From contig MU657177.1 in assembly GCA_026770575.1 (NCBI GenBank), positions 63,958 to 127,957 on the forward strand: 64,000 nt of DNA, written 5' to 3'. The notes below the pieces were generated by a model, which saw only the letters and a program-made list of their open reading frames with translations, had not been told where the DNA came from and did no database searches. Source of the stretch: Pelagophyceae sp. CCMP2097 (taxonomy: Eukaryota; Sar; Pelagophyceae). Shown piece by piece: positions 54,453 to 64,000 of the stretch. The translations under genes and the position numbers were made by a program. Each line of letters begins with the position of its first letter. The first letter of the stretch is position 1.

Positions 54453-55919
54453 TTACGAGGCGACGTTCCAGACCCGCGCAGTCTTGTCATAGCTCGCCGT
54501 CACGATGCGCTTGCCGTCGGGCGAGAACGCGCCGCTTTTGACGACGCCAGTGTGCCCTTCGAGCTTCTTCTGCAGCGCGCCCGTCTCGGCGTCCCAGAGC
54601 CGCGCTGTCTTGTCGGAGCTCGCCGTAACGACGCGCTTGCCGTCGGGCGAATAAGCGCAGCTGTAGACGTTGCAGACGTGGCCTCGAAGCGTCGTTTCCA
54701 GCGCGCCCGTCTCCGCGTCCCAGGGCCGCGCCGTCCTGTTTTGGCCCGCCGTCACGACGCGCTTACTGTCGCTCGATAACACGCAGCACAAGACCCAGCC
54801 GGTATGCCCAACAAGCGTCGTTTGCAGCGCGCCAGTCTTGGCGTCCCACAACCGCGCCGTCCGGTCCTGGCTCGCCGTCACGACGCGCTTGCCGTCGGGC
54901 GAGAAAGCGCAGCTGCGGATGGGGCGGGTGTGTCCAACGAGCGCAGTCTGCAGCGCGCCCGTCAAGGCGTCCCAGAGCCGCGCCGTCCCATCCCGGCTCG
55001 CCGTCACGACGCGGTCGCCGTTAGGCGAGAACGTGCAGCCAAAGACAGGGGCGGTGTGCCCTTCGAGTGTCGCCAGCAGCGCGCCTGTCTCGGCGTCCCA
55101 GAGCCGCGCCGTCTTGTCCCAGCTCGCCGTCACGAGGCGCTTGCCGTCGGGCGAGAAAGCGCAGCTGCGGATGGGGCCGGTGTTTCCCCTGAGCGTTTTC
55201 TGCAGCGCGCCTGTCTCGGCGTCCCAGAGCCACGCCGTCCCGTCGTCGCTCGCCGTCACGACGCGGTCGCCGTTGGGCGAAAACGTGCAGCAAAAGACGC
55301 CGCTGGTGTGCCCTTCGAGTGTCACCTGCAGCGCGCCCGTCTCGGCGTCCCACAGCCGCGCCTTCCAGTCCTGGCTCGCCGTCACGCCGTTGGGGTGCCC
55401 TTTGAGCGTTGCCTGCAGCGCGCCCGTCTCGGCGTCCCAGAGCCGCGCCGTCTTGTCGTCGCTCGCTGTCACGATGCGCGTGCCGTCGGGCGAGAACGCG
55501 CAGCATTCGATTCGATGGCGCCGGTGTGCCCCTCGAGCGTCGTCAGCAGCGTGCCTGTCTTTGCGTCCCAGAGCCGAGCAATCTTGTCGTAGCCCGCCGT
55601 CACGAGGCGCTTGCCGTCGGGCGAGAACGCGCAGCACTGGACGACCGAGATGTGCCCCTCGAGGATGGCGGTGCCCTTTAAAATTCGGCCCTTCCACCGG
55701 TTCTCCAAGACGAGTCTGCGCACGCCGTGCGACCGACGCCACGGCGCGCGCATTTCGAGCGACTCGCGCTGTCATGAAGAGCGCATTCGGCGATGACGCC
55801 AGCCAGAGGATAGGTGCGAGCAGGTCGCTCAGCTCGAGCACCTCGAGGACCAGCGGGGCGCCGACGTCGACGACTCGACGCGATTCGGCGGCTCGCGAGG
55901 CCGTGTCGGCGACGTCCAT
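54453..55919 (-). CDS. WD40-repeat protein with a frame-shifted N-terminal block
   Basis: The open frame runs from ATG 55919 (MDVADTASRAAESRRVV) to 54453, 488 residues. After a helical N-terminus come about eight WD40 blades with the pattern FSPDGKRVVTAS.DKTARLWDAETGALQ.TL.GHT. Between ~55740 and ~55510 the frame instead reads Arg/His-rich nonsense. The proper WD blade (GHISVVQCCAFSPDGKRLVT, IARLWDAKTGTLLTTLEGHT) is there in another frame. A 5-bp duplication (ATCGA, about 55506-55515) and a roughly 7-nt insertion near 55730 compensate each other, since 7+5=12. One further blade is shortened at about 55385 (GHPNGVTASQDWKARLWD). WD40 propellers are protein-interaction scaffolds; no specific partner can be inferred. 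A truncated paralogue lies at 26063-26647. Confidence 0.8.
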   Translation of the reverse strand: MDVADTASRAAESRRVVDVGAPLVLEVLELSDLLAPILWLASSPNALFMTARVARNARAVASVARRAQTRLGEPVEGPNFKGHRHPRGAHLGRPVLRVLARRQAPRDGGLRQDCSALGRKDRHAADDARGAHRRHRIECCAFSPDGTRIVTASDDKTARLWDAETGALQATLKGHPNGVTASQDWKARLWDAETGALQVTLEGHTSGVFCCTFSPNGDRVVTASDDGTAWLWDAETGALQKTLRGNTGPIRSCAFSPDGKRLVTASWDKTARLWDAETGALLATLEGHTAPVFGCTFSPNGDRVVTASRDGTARLWDALTGALQTALVGHTRPIRSCAFSPDGKRVVTASQDRTARLWDAKTGALQTTLVGHTGWVLCCVLSSDSKRVVTAGQNRTARPWDAETGALETTLRGHVCNVYSCAYSPDGKRVVTASSDKTARLWDAETGALQKKLEGHTGVVKSGAFSPDGKRIVTASYDKTARVWNVAS

Positions 55920-56464
55920 GAGCCGCGGGTTCAAACGTGCACCTCCGAGAGAGCGCGGCGCGCGACGCTCACTCCCGCGAGCTGAAACGACCTCGCCCCG
56001 TGGTCCCGTCCACTCCAGTGGACTGGCAGCCGGCCACCAAAATTATTTTTTAGGAGATTTTCTTTGTAATAACTCGGACATCAGAGCTTTGATGCGGACT
56101 CCAATGATGTAAACGCAGACCAAGCTCTGGTGTCCGACGTGGCTCATGAGTTACGCGCACACGAGGGTATGGGGCTCTGCCGCGTTGGGTGCTGCCGCCA
56201 GCCGGAGGACGAGCGCGAGCAGGGGGCTCAGTTCGAGTTCGACCGACATTGTTACGTTACGTTAGCGCCGACGAGCGCAGACCCGCAGGCGGCGGCGGGG
56301 CTCGTGCGTCGTCGCTCCGCGGCGTGCGCGTACACAAGCGCGCCGCAGACCGCCGGCCGGCCGCCTTCGACGGGGCCGCGGCGTCCTCGGCCAAACGCAT
56401 CTAACTTCCGCCTTTTCTTGGGCCGCATCAAATCTGCCTTGTCGAGGGCCTCATCAAATCCGCC
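55920..56464. other. Intergenic region
   Basis: This is the 5' flank of the WD40 gene and 3' flank of TOM40. Near 56025-56110 it is AT-richer (AATTATTTTTTAGGAG...). I see no gene. Confidence 0.5.
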
Positions 56465-57758
56465 TTATTGGCCGATTTGCAGCGAGTAGCCAAACTTGAA
56501 CTCGTCGGCGTGCTTCCCGGTCTCGTCGCGCGCGCCGAACTGCACCTCGCCGCTAAAGGCGAGCTTAGCCGCCTAATGGTCGCGACGTCGAGCGCAGTCG
56601 CCGCTGTTCAAACAGACGTCTTGGAAGGGACACATATGGCGCGACTTCGCGGGGGACGCTGGGCCCGCGCTGGAGAGAGGGCCGTCTCGACGACGGAGCA
56701 CATCTTCCCCGCGCCGTCGATGGAGAGGTTGACTCGGCTCGATTTCAGCGAAAATTCGGCGCCCGACGCGACCTGCGAGAGGATGGAACACAATCCAGAA
56801 AAAGGCGTCGAACAAAGTCCACGCGACACAATCCGCGCAGCACTACGCAGCCTCACCTGCGCCTCGAGCGTCTGCGGGCTGAGCATCAATTCCGTGCCCA
56901 ACTGGACGCGCGGCGATACCGCGCGGTGGTAGTGGAGCGACAGCGCGTCGTTCCCGGGCGCCGTCGACTTTGTCAGTGTGGCAGTCGCAGAGTGCTTCAG
57001 GCCGGCGTACTTGGCCGCGAGGGAGACGGTCGCGGAAGGGTCGTCGAGGGAGACGGAGCCTTCGCCGCCCATGGCCAAAGAGTTGGAGATGGTCTGCATG
57101 TACGACGCCCCGACCAGCGCCCCCTTTTGACCGTGGACGTTGTGCGCCAGCTTGAGCTGCGCGTTGGCGTTGGCGCCGTTGAAGTCCACGTCCGCCACCG
57201 CAACCAAGCCGCCCGAAGGGTCCGACGGCAAATGGAAGATGAACTTGCCCTGGAAGACCTTCAACATGGTCGCGTACACCTGGCCCTCCAGAGTGCCGTA
57301 CTGGTCCATGCCTAGGCGTAGGCGTCGCGGCACGCCAGAGGTTTTCGCGTATCGCCTTGCCGCAGAGACGCCGGATTCGCACTCGCGATGCAGACGCGCT
57401 CGTTGTCGCCCACCGTGGCGGAGAACTTGTAGTGCGAGTTGGCGTTCGGGTAGTGCGACCCGCCGAGCCAGAGCGAGTGGGCGGTCTGGAACATGGGCGT
57501 GAGCCTACGGCTCCGCGTCCGTTTTCCCGTCTTCCATCGCAAGAGTGCGTCTCACGGCTTTGCGAGCTCGAACTTGCATCCCTCGAACGTGTTGACGTTG
57601 ACGAGTTTCTTCACGTCTTCGTGCAGCCGCTCGAACTGGCCCGGCGCCTTGAGTGCGACGACTTCCGGCGTCTCAAACGTCGCGGCAAAGTCGCTGGCCG
57701 GCGGCGGCGCGCCGACGGGCGGCAGCGCCGCGTCGCACTTCGACTGCGTGACCCCCAT
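56465..57758 (-). CDS. TOM40: Mitochondrial import channel TOM40
   Basis: Four exons fit by phase: 57758-57556, 57504-57383, 57311-56857, 56572-56465, giving 295 residues. The N-terminus (FERLHEDVKKLVNVNTFEGC) matches the inner helix region of TOM40. Beta-strand signatures follow: FQTAHSLWLGG, HYKFSATVGDNE, GALVGASYMQTISNSLAMGGEG (close to the YMQSIT...LALGGE core of TOM40), and LSLHYHRAVSPRVQLGTEL. The last strand FKFGYSLQIGQ is the beta-signal-like end used for sorting to the outer membrane. TOM40 is the beta-barrel pore of the TOM complex. There is no presequence, as expected. It is head-to-head with the rhomboid gene, 203 bp between start codons. Confidence 0.93.
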
Positions 57759-57961
57759 GGCGCCAAACGACGACGCTTCTGCCGCGCGACGAACCGGCGA
57801 TTGGCTTCGGAAGACAGGCGTGCGTTTACTTGTAGGGGCGTCAACGGACTTCAGGACCGCGGCTCCGGCCGGAAATTGCATTGCGGCCCGGGCGCGCCTT
57901 CTTCGAGGCGCGCGAGCTCGCGAGGCGCCGCCCGTGCGCGCCGCCTTTGAGCTTTGGCGGC

Positions 57962-59336
57962 ATGGCTGCGCCGTGCGACGCCGCGCTTGCGGAGGCGCTG
58001 CAGCCGGCGGATGAGCCGGAGGGCGCATCGGTTGAGCGCCTCACGCCGGTGGCTGCGGGCGTGGCGGGGCGCCCCGACGCCGCCAACGACGCGGCAGATA
58101 GCATCGAAGAGGAACGCGGTGCCCCGGCCGTATCCCACGAGGCGCGCAGCATCATTGTCGGCGAGGACGCGGAGCCTCTGTTGCGCGGTACCCAAGCGGC
58201 GGCACAAGAGGCTGGCATCGTCGACGAGGCGCCTCTGTTGAGCAGTGCCGCGGCGCAGGAGGCGGCGCTGCACATTGACTCGCCGGGCTCTCTTGACGTT
58301 GATGACGCGAGGCACCCGGCCGCGGGCTTCCTCCCGATCGGCACGCACGTCGAGGTGCGCCACGGCCCCGGCTTCGTCGCGCGCGCGCCCGGCACCGGCC
58401 TCCGCGAAATACTCCGAGGCACCTTTGTCAAAGGTGCGCGTCCGTTCGAGGAGCGGTGGACCGCGCACGCTCCGCGCTGTAGGCACGTGGTGCCGCGCGC
58501 GCGTCCAGGCGTACGATGCCACGTCGCAGACGTACTCTCTTCTTTACGATGATGGCCCGTACAACGAATCCGAATCCGCCGCCGCCACCCATGTGCGACT
58601 GCCCGCGGAGACGCTCTTTTTCCGCGTGCCGCGAGGGGCCATCGGCGTCGACTACGAGAACGCGTATCTGTCGAGGGGCGACGTGCCGCGGCGTTTCACG
58701 ACGGCGTTCGAGGTCCGTTTCACGCCTTTGCTCTGCGTGGCGCAGCTCGCTTTCTTCTTCGCCTGCGCGCGTGGTCCAATCACGGCGTTTTCTCCCATGA
58801 GCGGGCCGAAGTGGATGGAATATGCCTTGGTGGGTGAGTTGGTGAGCAACTGCGGGGACTTACGGTGGCAGCTCTGGCGCTTCATATCGTACTCGGTGGT
58901 CCACGAGGGCTGGGTCCACGTCTGCACCAACGTCTTTATGGAGCTCTTTTTCGGGTTCCTGCTGGAATCGGCGCACGGTTCGAAACGAACGGCCGTCGTC
59001 TTCTTGACAGGTGTACTCGGCGGAGCCGTCGCATGCGCAACGCTCGACACGCACAGCTCCGTCGCCGGAGCATCTGGAGGCGTATTTGGTTTGGTGGCCG
59101 CGCAAATCGCTGTGGTGCTGCTGCACTGGCAATCGTTAAAGCGCGGCGTGGCGACTCGCGCCTTTCGCCTCGGCGCCATCGCGATCGTTTTACTTGTGGA
59201 GGTGCTCTCGTCGGCGCCCTGGACGGCGAAATCGATTTCGGCAGAAGGCCTCGCCGGCGCGCGTGTGTCGTCGGCCGCGCACGTCGGCGGCGCGTTGGGA
59301 GGGCTGCTCGCGGGGCTCGTCGTCTTGCAGCGCTGA
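57962..59336 (+). CDS. Rhomboid family intramembrane protease with N-terminal Tudor-like segment
   Basis: Two exons fit by phase: 57962-58433 and 58483-59336, giving 441 residues. The first ~120 residues are Ala/Glu-rich. A beta-rich segment follows across the intron (FLPIGTHVEVRHGPGFVARA, GTWCRARVQAYDATSQTYSL LYDDG), which resembles a Tudor/Agenet or SH3-like fold. The membrane domain starts around LCVAQLAFFFACA. It contains FISYSVVHEGWVHVCTNVFM, the catalytic Ser in GASGG (59073-59075), and the catalytic His in AAHVGGALGG (59280-59282), so it should be an active serine protease. Such proteases cut membrane proteins; the substrate and organelle are unknown. Confidence 0.9.
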
Positions 59337-59396
59337 GCCGCGTCATATTGGACAAGCCGCCGGAAAGGACCACCGCCGCGTGACTGTGACAGTCGA

Positions 59397-60553
59397 ATGA
59401 TCACAGAGTCGAGCGGCGCAAGAGAGCCGGAGACGCGAATCGTGGGGACCGTACAATCGCGCTAGGCGGCGCGCGTTCCCCGACCTGGCCGCAAAGCGCC
59501 GCGCAACGAAGCGCCGCGCCACGGGCGCCGTGGTCCTCGCCGCCTGGCTCGCCTTTGGTGTTGCCTGGGTGCGTTCTCTTCATTTGTCTTGATTGGCTTC
59601 CGATTGGCGACCAACGAGACGAGCGCCCCGACGCGGCCTGCTCTAGGTCGTTGCGCACGATCCGCCGCGGGATTTCCCGCTGCTGTACCCGCGCGCCGAG
59701 GAGTGGGCGCACGAGCCGTGCTGCTTTAAACTGCGCAAGTGCAGCGTCACGGACTACGGCGCCTTCTCGTGCGACCGCCGGACCAAGCTCGAGCCGTCCG
59801 ACTCGGACACGGAATTTGGCTCGTGCAAAGACGTGCGCGCGTTTGTGGCGCACGTGCGCGCGTTTGTGGCGCAGCGATGAACAGAGCCTCTGCAGAGACG
59901 GCGGCGGCGTTGCGACGCACACCACGGCGTCCACGCGGCGGCATTGCGACGCACACGGTGGCGATGCGACGCACACGGCGGCGCCACGTGCGTGGACTCT
60001 CCAAAGCGAGTGCCACGTGCCTTCTTCGTCGCCGCACCACCTCAAACGTCGGGCGGCCTTCCTCCGTCGCCGCGCCGCCACGAGCGACGTCGGCCGGCCG
60101 CGGTTTCGGACGCCGCGGTGTACGTCCTCGGCAAGGCCAACGGAGGCGGCGGGACGCTCCCGCGATGGAGTTCTGACGACTACGACACGCCGGCGAAGAT
60201 GACCGAATCCGAAGAGGCACCCCGGAGTCCTCGTGTGGGCCGAGGCACTTGCAAAGGCACTCTTATCCGGCACGAGGCGCTTGCCGAGGCATTTTTTCCG
60301 GCACGAGGCTCCACGCGAAACTTTCCACGCGACGCAGCCCAAACGGCATCATCACCGCGACCCAAACGGCATCATCACCGCGACCCCAAACGGCGACCAC
60401 CCCGTATCATCACCGCGACCATCGATCGAAGCTGCGCGGCGGCGCATCAACCGCTGCGCCGCGCGTCTCCCGGTGGACGTGACGATCACTCCACCCGACT
60501 GGCATCGCAACCAGACTGCGCGGCTGCGCTGCGCCGCGGCCTCGGCGGCGTGA
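59397..60553 (+). CDS. Hypothetical secreted or membrane-anchored protein (exon chain tentative)
   Basis: One exon (about 59466-59570) encodes a basic patch and a hydrophobic run, AAKRRATKRRATGAVVLAAW then LAFGVAW, as in a signal anchor. After a GTGCGT...CTCTAG intron comes a Cys-containing segment (DFPLLYPRAEEWAHEPCCFK LRKCSVTDYGAFSCDRR). A probable later exon reads AVYVLGKANGGGGTLPRWSS near 60110-60180. A last one reads RLPVDVTITPPDWHRNQTAR near 60470-60530, ending at 60553. Between them are degenerate direct repeats. I recognise no family. The start codon (59397) and the middle splices are guesses, but base composition and residue choice of these four pieces look coding. Confidence 0.4.
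60280..60425 (+). repeat. Degenerate direct repeats
   Basis: CGGCATCATCACCGCGACCC is repeated at about 60345 and 60368, with a third diverged copy (CCGTATCATCACCGCGACC) near 60402. Upstream, CGGCACGAGGC occurs at about 60269 and 60300. Confidence 0.7.
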
Positions 60554-60588
60554 GAAGCAGCAGGGGTTTAATTAATCTTGGCGCCGAT

Positions 60589-61480
60589 TTAGCCATCGTC
60601 AAAGTCGGGCTCGTGGTTGGTGAGGAGTAGATAATCGCTCTCTGAAGCAGCCTCGTTGCGCCGCCGCGGCCGGTCCTCCCGAGTGTCATAATTCGCAAAG
60701 CTCGCGGGTACCGCGTGCTCAGAGTATGAGGCGAGGGCCTGCGGGCTCGGCGCCTAGAGCGTTTCGAGTGCGGTGCCGCTCCATTGCCTTGTTCCGACCC
60801 CGTCTCCTTGCACGACCGACCACGACGCGGGGTCGGACGGGCATGCTCGCGAAGACGTGTCGCCACTCCGCGATACCTACGCGTCGCGGTCTCGAGCCTC
60901 GCACGACGGGCGCCGGCCGACGGACGGCGACAGACGGCGGTGCCGGGCCAAGACTTCCCTCCCCGCCGGTCCCGACGGACCTTTGCGTCTGCTGTGCTGG
61001 TCGTCGAGGTCTCGCTTCATGGTTGCGAAGCGCTGCATGGGTATGATTCGGACCTCTTCTCCAGTGGTGACTGCGTACCGCGCGATCACCACGGGCTCCT
61101 CGGCACTCTCCTCTTCCAGCGGCAGCCCGAGTCGTAAAAGCAGGCCGGGCCACCCCGTCTGCGCAATGAGCTGCGACCGCGCCACGACGGCCTAGTTCGA
61201 AGCCACTCTTTGGTGAAGCCACTCCTCAGACGACTGCCGCAGAAACTCTGCACTTCTTCCGGGCCCGACACTCCAACGAGCCAAGGTCCGGCCGCGTTTG
61301 TTCGCACCGCGTAGCGCTCCAGCGAGACCTCGCCCTCCTCGGGCGCCGAGAGCCAGCCGCCCATGCGCCCACGCAGTCGCACACCCGAACTCGCCTGCCC
61401 CCAGCCGGGGCTTCGCCAAACAGGTTTTGGCGAGCGGTTGCTAGCGCGCTGGAGGAGCACTGCGTCGAGGACCCGGCATG
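60589..61480 (-). CDS. Hypothetical protein, multi-exon, start not fixed
   Basis: Coding-like exons on the minus strand include GVRLRGRMGGWLSAPEEGEV and AVRTNAAGPWLVGVSGPEEV (about 61420-61230), then RSQLIAQTGWPGLLLRLGLP and EEPVVIARYAVTTGEEVRII (about 61190-61030), and a terminal exon ALASYSEHAVPASFANYDTR with an acidic end YLLLTNHEPDFDDG (60755-60589, stop at 60589-60591). A CTCTAG acceptor precedes the last exon. I recognise no domain. The 5' exon may extend to about 61700 (STPLPAPQYRCFQFDRAAAV) but has no clear ATG. Confidence 0.45.
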
Positions 61481-61700
61481 AAACGAGAGCACCGCACCAT
61501 GCCCCCTCGGACGCCGCTGCATCGTTGCCGTCTGGCGCTCTGCACAGTTGCTCGTCTCGGATGCCCGCATCAGGCGCCCCCTTGCCTTGCGTCGATTGCG
61601 ACCTTTGTCTTTAAACGGCGCCTTTGCGGGGCCGGCGACGGCGGCTGCACGGTCAAATTGAAAACAGCGGTACTGCGGCGCCGGAAGCGGCGTCGAGGTG

Positions 61701-61776
61701 GCGCTCACTCGGCGAACGTTTTAGTCGTCGGAGAAATGGCGCTCACTCGGCAAACGTCTTAGTCGTCGGAGAAATG
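61701..61776 (+). repeat. 38-bp tandem duplication
   Basis: Two adjacent 38-bp units starting GCGCTCACTCGGC and ending GGAGAAATG differ at two positions (GAACGTTTT against AAACGTCTT). Confidence 0.95.
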
Positions 61777-61883
61777 TCGACGCCGATGCCTGTTCGTTGA
61801 ATCGCAAGGCGTACGACCAGTCGACGAGCAACGCACGCCCCCAAAGAGCAACACGTGCCCCCAACGAGTCGGTGGGCCACGCA

Positions 61884-63830
61884 TCACGCACCGTGGACCT
61901 CGCCCTTATACCTCACTGCGAACCCCGCGCCGTTGCGCCCGAACAAGATCCGCGTCGACTTGACGCCGTCGAGGCTCGTCAGCGCGAGCTGCAGCTCGTT
62001 CCAGTTCTTGTACCTAGATGGTCACGGGTCGGATTTTCGGCAAAGGAAGTCGCCTAGGCCGTGATCGTTCGCAAACGATCGACGCACGTAAAGTGCTCCT
62101 TGTCGTCGCCGTCGGCGGGCTTCTCCACGTCGATGACGTTGTACGCAATCTCGCCGCGCGACGTGTTCATCTGCTGGAGGATGTTGATGCCGGCATCGCC
62201 GAATAGGGACATGATCGTCCCGAGCATACCGGGTCTGTTGTCGTTCACGACCGTGATGCGCGTCACCGAGTCCGACCGCCGCGGCAAAGCGCAAGTCGGA
62301 AAGTTGACGGAATGGCGAATAGACCCAGTCTCCAAAAAGTCGCGGATCGTGTCCGCCGCCATCGAAGCAGCGTTCTCCTCGGCCTCTTCCGTCGACGCGC
62401 CGAGGTGCGGGATGCTGAGGACGTTTGCGCGGTTGAGCAACACGGGCGGCAGCGCGAAATCGCAAATGTACTTGCCCGTCGACCCGGCGTCGAACTTGTG
62501 CGCTAAAGCATCCGCATCGACTAGCTCTCCCCTTGCAAAATTGAGAATGCAAGCGTCCTTCTTCAGCTGTGCAATCTCGGGCTCGCCGATGAGGTGGTGC
62601 GTCTCCTTCATGTACGGCGCCTAAAGAGGAGCGGAGGGTGCGCGTCAATGCCAAAAGAGTGACAAAGGAGGGCCTTCAAGGGTCCCGCGTCGAGCGAGCG
62701 GCCTCACGTGAATGGTGATGTAGTCCGCGACAGAGCAGACGTCGCGCAGCTCGCCGCAGATGCGCAGGTCCTTGGCGCCGGGCAAACGCAGCGCCGCCTC
62801 GACAGACAAAGCCGGGTCGTAGCCCACGACCTAGAACCGAGGATATACCCAGAGCGAAGAATCGAAACACCCGGACAAAGACACCCGGTCAAAGCCACGC
62901 ACCTTCATGCCGAGGCTGAGCGCGGCCTCGCAGACTGCTGCGCCGATGGCGCCAAGGCCGACGACGCCGAGACTAAACAAGGGCTACAGACGGGCGGCGG
63001 TCGCAAGGGCCAGAGTGTGCCGCGTCGGTGCACCGGACGCCGGCGTGTACGTCTTGCCGTAGAGCTCGCGGCCGCCGAACATGGCCTTGTCCTTTTCGAT
63101 GCGCTCGTGCGCCGTGCCTGTTTGTCGGCGGGATTTGCCTCCCAGAGACCCTCTCCAAGAGACCGTCGAAGACGAAAAAAGATGGCTTCGCATGCATGGC
63201 GCACCTTCCAAGTGCAGCTTCTTCATGTGGTTAATCCCTTCGACCACGCCCCTGCTCGCCAGAAATAAAGACGCGAGCACGAGTTCCTTGACGGCGTTGG
63301 CGTTGGCTCCCGGCGTGTTGAAGACGGGCACGCCGACTTCCGTCATGCGCGCCACGTTGCAGTTGTTGGTGCCCGCGCCGCACCGCGCGACGGCGCGGCA
63401 CGTGATTGGGACGTCCCTAGAAGGCGCGTCATCAAAAGTGGAGAGGCAACTCTCCAAGGCATTCAAGGCATCAAAGGCATTTCCGGCTCGGCCCGAGGCG
63501 GAACTGACTCGTCCTTGAGCTTGTGCGACCTTAGAAGGATCGCGTGGGCAACTTCGGGCTTGCCATCTTTCCCAGGCACGATGTCGTACAACTCATTCGG
63601 AAACTGCTGCAACCCGACGGGCGATATCGCGTTAAACGTCTTGATCACAAACTTGGACGGCGGCACTGCGGAGAAGCGCCTAGAGATCACCGTCCCGGCG
63701 CCCCGGCGACGACGGGGGCCGCGCGTCGACGAAAGAATGTTCCCGGGCGCCCGCTGGGTCCTAGACGCGCCTGCTCCAGCGCGCGAGGCGCGCGCCCTGC
63801 ATGACCCCACCCGCGCGCATCGTGGCCCGG
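61884..63830 (-). CDS. PHGDH: D-3-phosphoglycerate dehydrogenase (serine biosynthesis) with C-terminal ACT domain
   Basis: Several exons on the minus strand encode, in order: FVIKTFNAISPVGLQQFPNE; AVARCGAGTNNCNVARMTEV and VFNTPGANANAVKELVLASL, a hallmark of the family; the NAD-binding LGVVGLGAIGAAVCEAALSL (GLGAIG); VGYDPALSVEAALRLPGA; the catalytic-site region CILNFARGELVDADALAHKF and IPHLGASTEEAEENAA; then an ACT domain (RITVVNDNRPGMLGTIMSLF, GEIAYNVIDVEK). A last intron GTGCGTCG...ATCTAG leads to YKNWNELQLALTSLDGVKST and a stop at 61884-61886. The enzyme starts the phosphorylated serine pathway; the ACT domain usually binds serine. An Arg/Ala/Ser-rich region before the mature protein suggests an organelle presequence. 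The first exon and start codon are unresolved. Confidence 0.9.
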
Positions 63831-64000
63831 AAGCGTGCCTCGACGAGGTCGGGTCACGGGGTCGGCTCGACGCGTACGGACGACGGAAGGATCTTCGGCG
63901 AGGATCTTCGAGTTTTGAACCACCGTTCTAATCCAGGGCGTATCGAGCATGCGTGCGAGCCCGTGTTGAGCGGCGGTCTCGAGCAAGGTCTACTAATTAA

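Noticed and set aside
54670..56112. 480-codon plus-strand open frame opposite the WD40 gene
   Set aside because: It repeats with the WD40 period only because it is the complement of the WD40 repeats. The minus strand carries the real propeller motifs.
63687..63986. Minus-strand frame at the right edge as a separate gene
   Set aside because: It overlaps the 5' region of the phosphoglycerate dehydrogenase gene and has no clear domain. It is probably 5' flank or part of that gene's first exon, but the boundary cannot be set.
1..64000. Bacterial contamination or a prokaryotic genomic island
   Set aside because: Genes have spliceosomal introns with consistent phases and encode eukaryote-specific proteins (PRP18, TOM40, kinesin, SBNO) throughout; no operon-like run is present.

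Overview
This window is nuclear DNA from a very GC-rich eukaryote with a compact genome. Nearly every gene is broken by short introns that start mostly with GTGCGT, GTACGT or GTGAG and end mostly in CTAG or another TAG, with almost no pyrimidine tract. The gene set (PRP18, TOM40, mitochondrial ACP, DDX10/DBP4, strawberry notch, kinesin, a giant HERC-like protein) is eukaryotic. The intron style, the GC content, the Arg/Ala/Asp-rich proteins and the MYND-SEL1, BTB-kelch and OPR-like families suggest a stramenopile microalga, probably a pelagophyte of the Aureococcus type. That assignment is inference.

Layout. 1-776 (-): organelle-type RRM + OPR-like protein, cut by the window edge. 875-16410 (+): one giant RCC1/LamG/SPRY/UBA/SPRY/HECT-like gene. 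16551-21911: two BTB-kelch paralogues (-), both with frame lesions, flanking PRP18 (+). 22164-25319 (-): kinesin. 25553-29039: a hypothetical gene, a truncated WD40 copy, a palindromic repeat patch and a coiled-coil protein. 29492-31701 (+): duplicated ABM-membrane protein. 32137-32987 (+): mitochondrial acyl carrier protein. 33-35 kb: gene-poor, with one SEL1 fragment. 35007-46617: hydroxylysine-kinase-like protein (-), HAT-repeat protein (+), MYND/RING/SEL1 protein (-), DDX10 (+), sarcosine-oxidase-like flavoprotein (+), amino-acid transporter (-). 47221-54299: strawberry notch (-) and prolyl-4-hydroxylase-like enzyme (+). 54453-59336: WD40 protein (-), TOM40 (-), rhomboid protease (+). 59.4-61.7 kb: two poorly recognised genes. 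61884-63.8 kb (-): 3-phosphoglycerate dehydrogenase.

The genes do not form one pathway. They are mostly housekeeping: mitochondrial import, lipoylation/complex I, splicing, ribosome biogenesis, serine synthesis, ubiquitin-type scaffolds. They are packed largely as head-to-head pairs with 92-303 bp between start codons. The most unusual points are a HERC-type gene whose HECT region stops before the catalytic C-lobe, a pair of BTB-kelch paralogues broken by different lesions at the same place, a WD40 gene carrying two mutually compensating insertions, two GC-AG introns, and a cluster of perfect inverted repeats in one divergent promoter. I did not find a convincing new multi-gene system. Exon boundaries given as exact were checked by reading-phase agreement; others are approximate.
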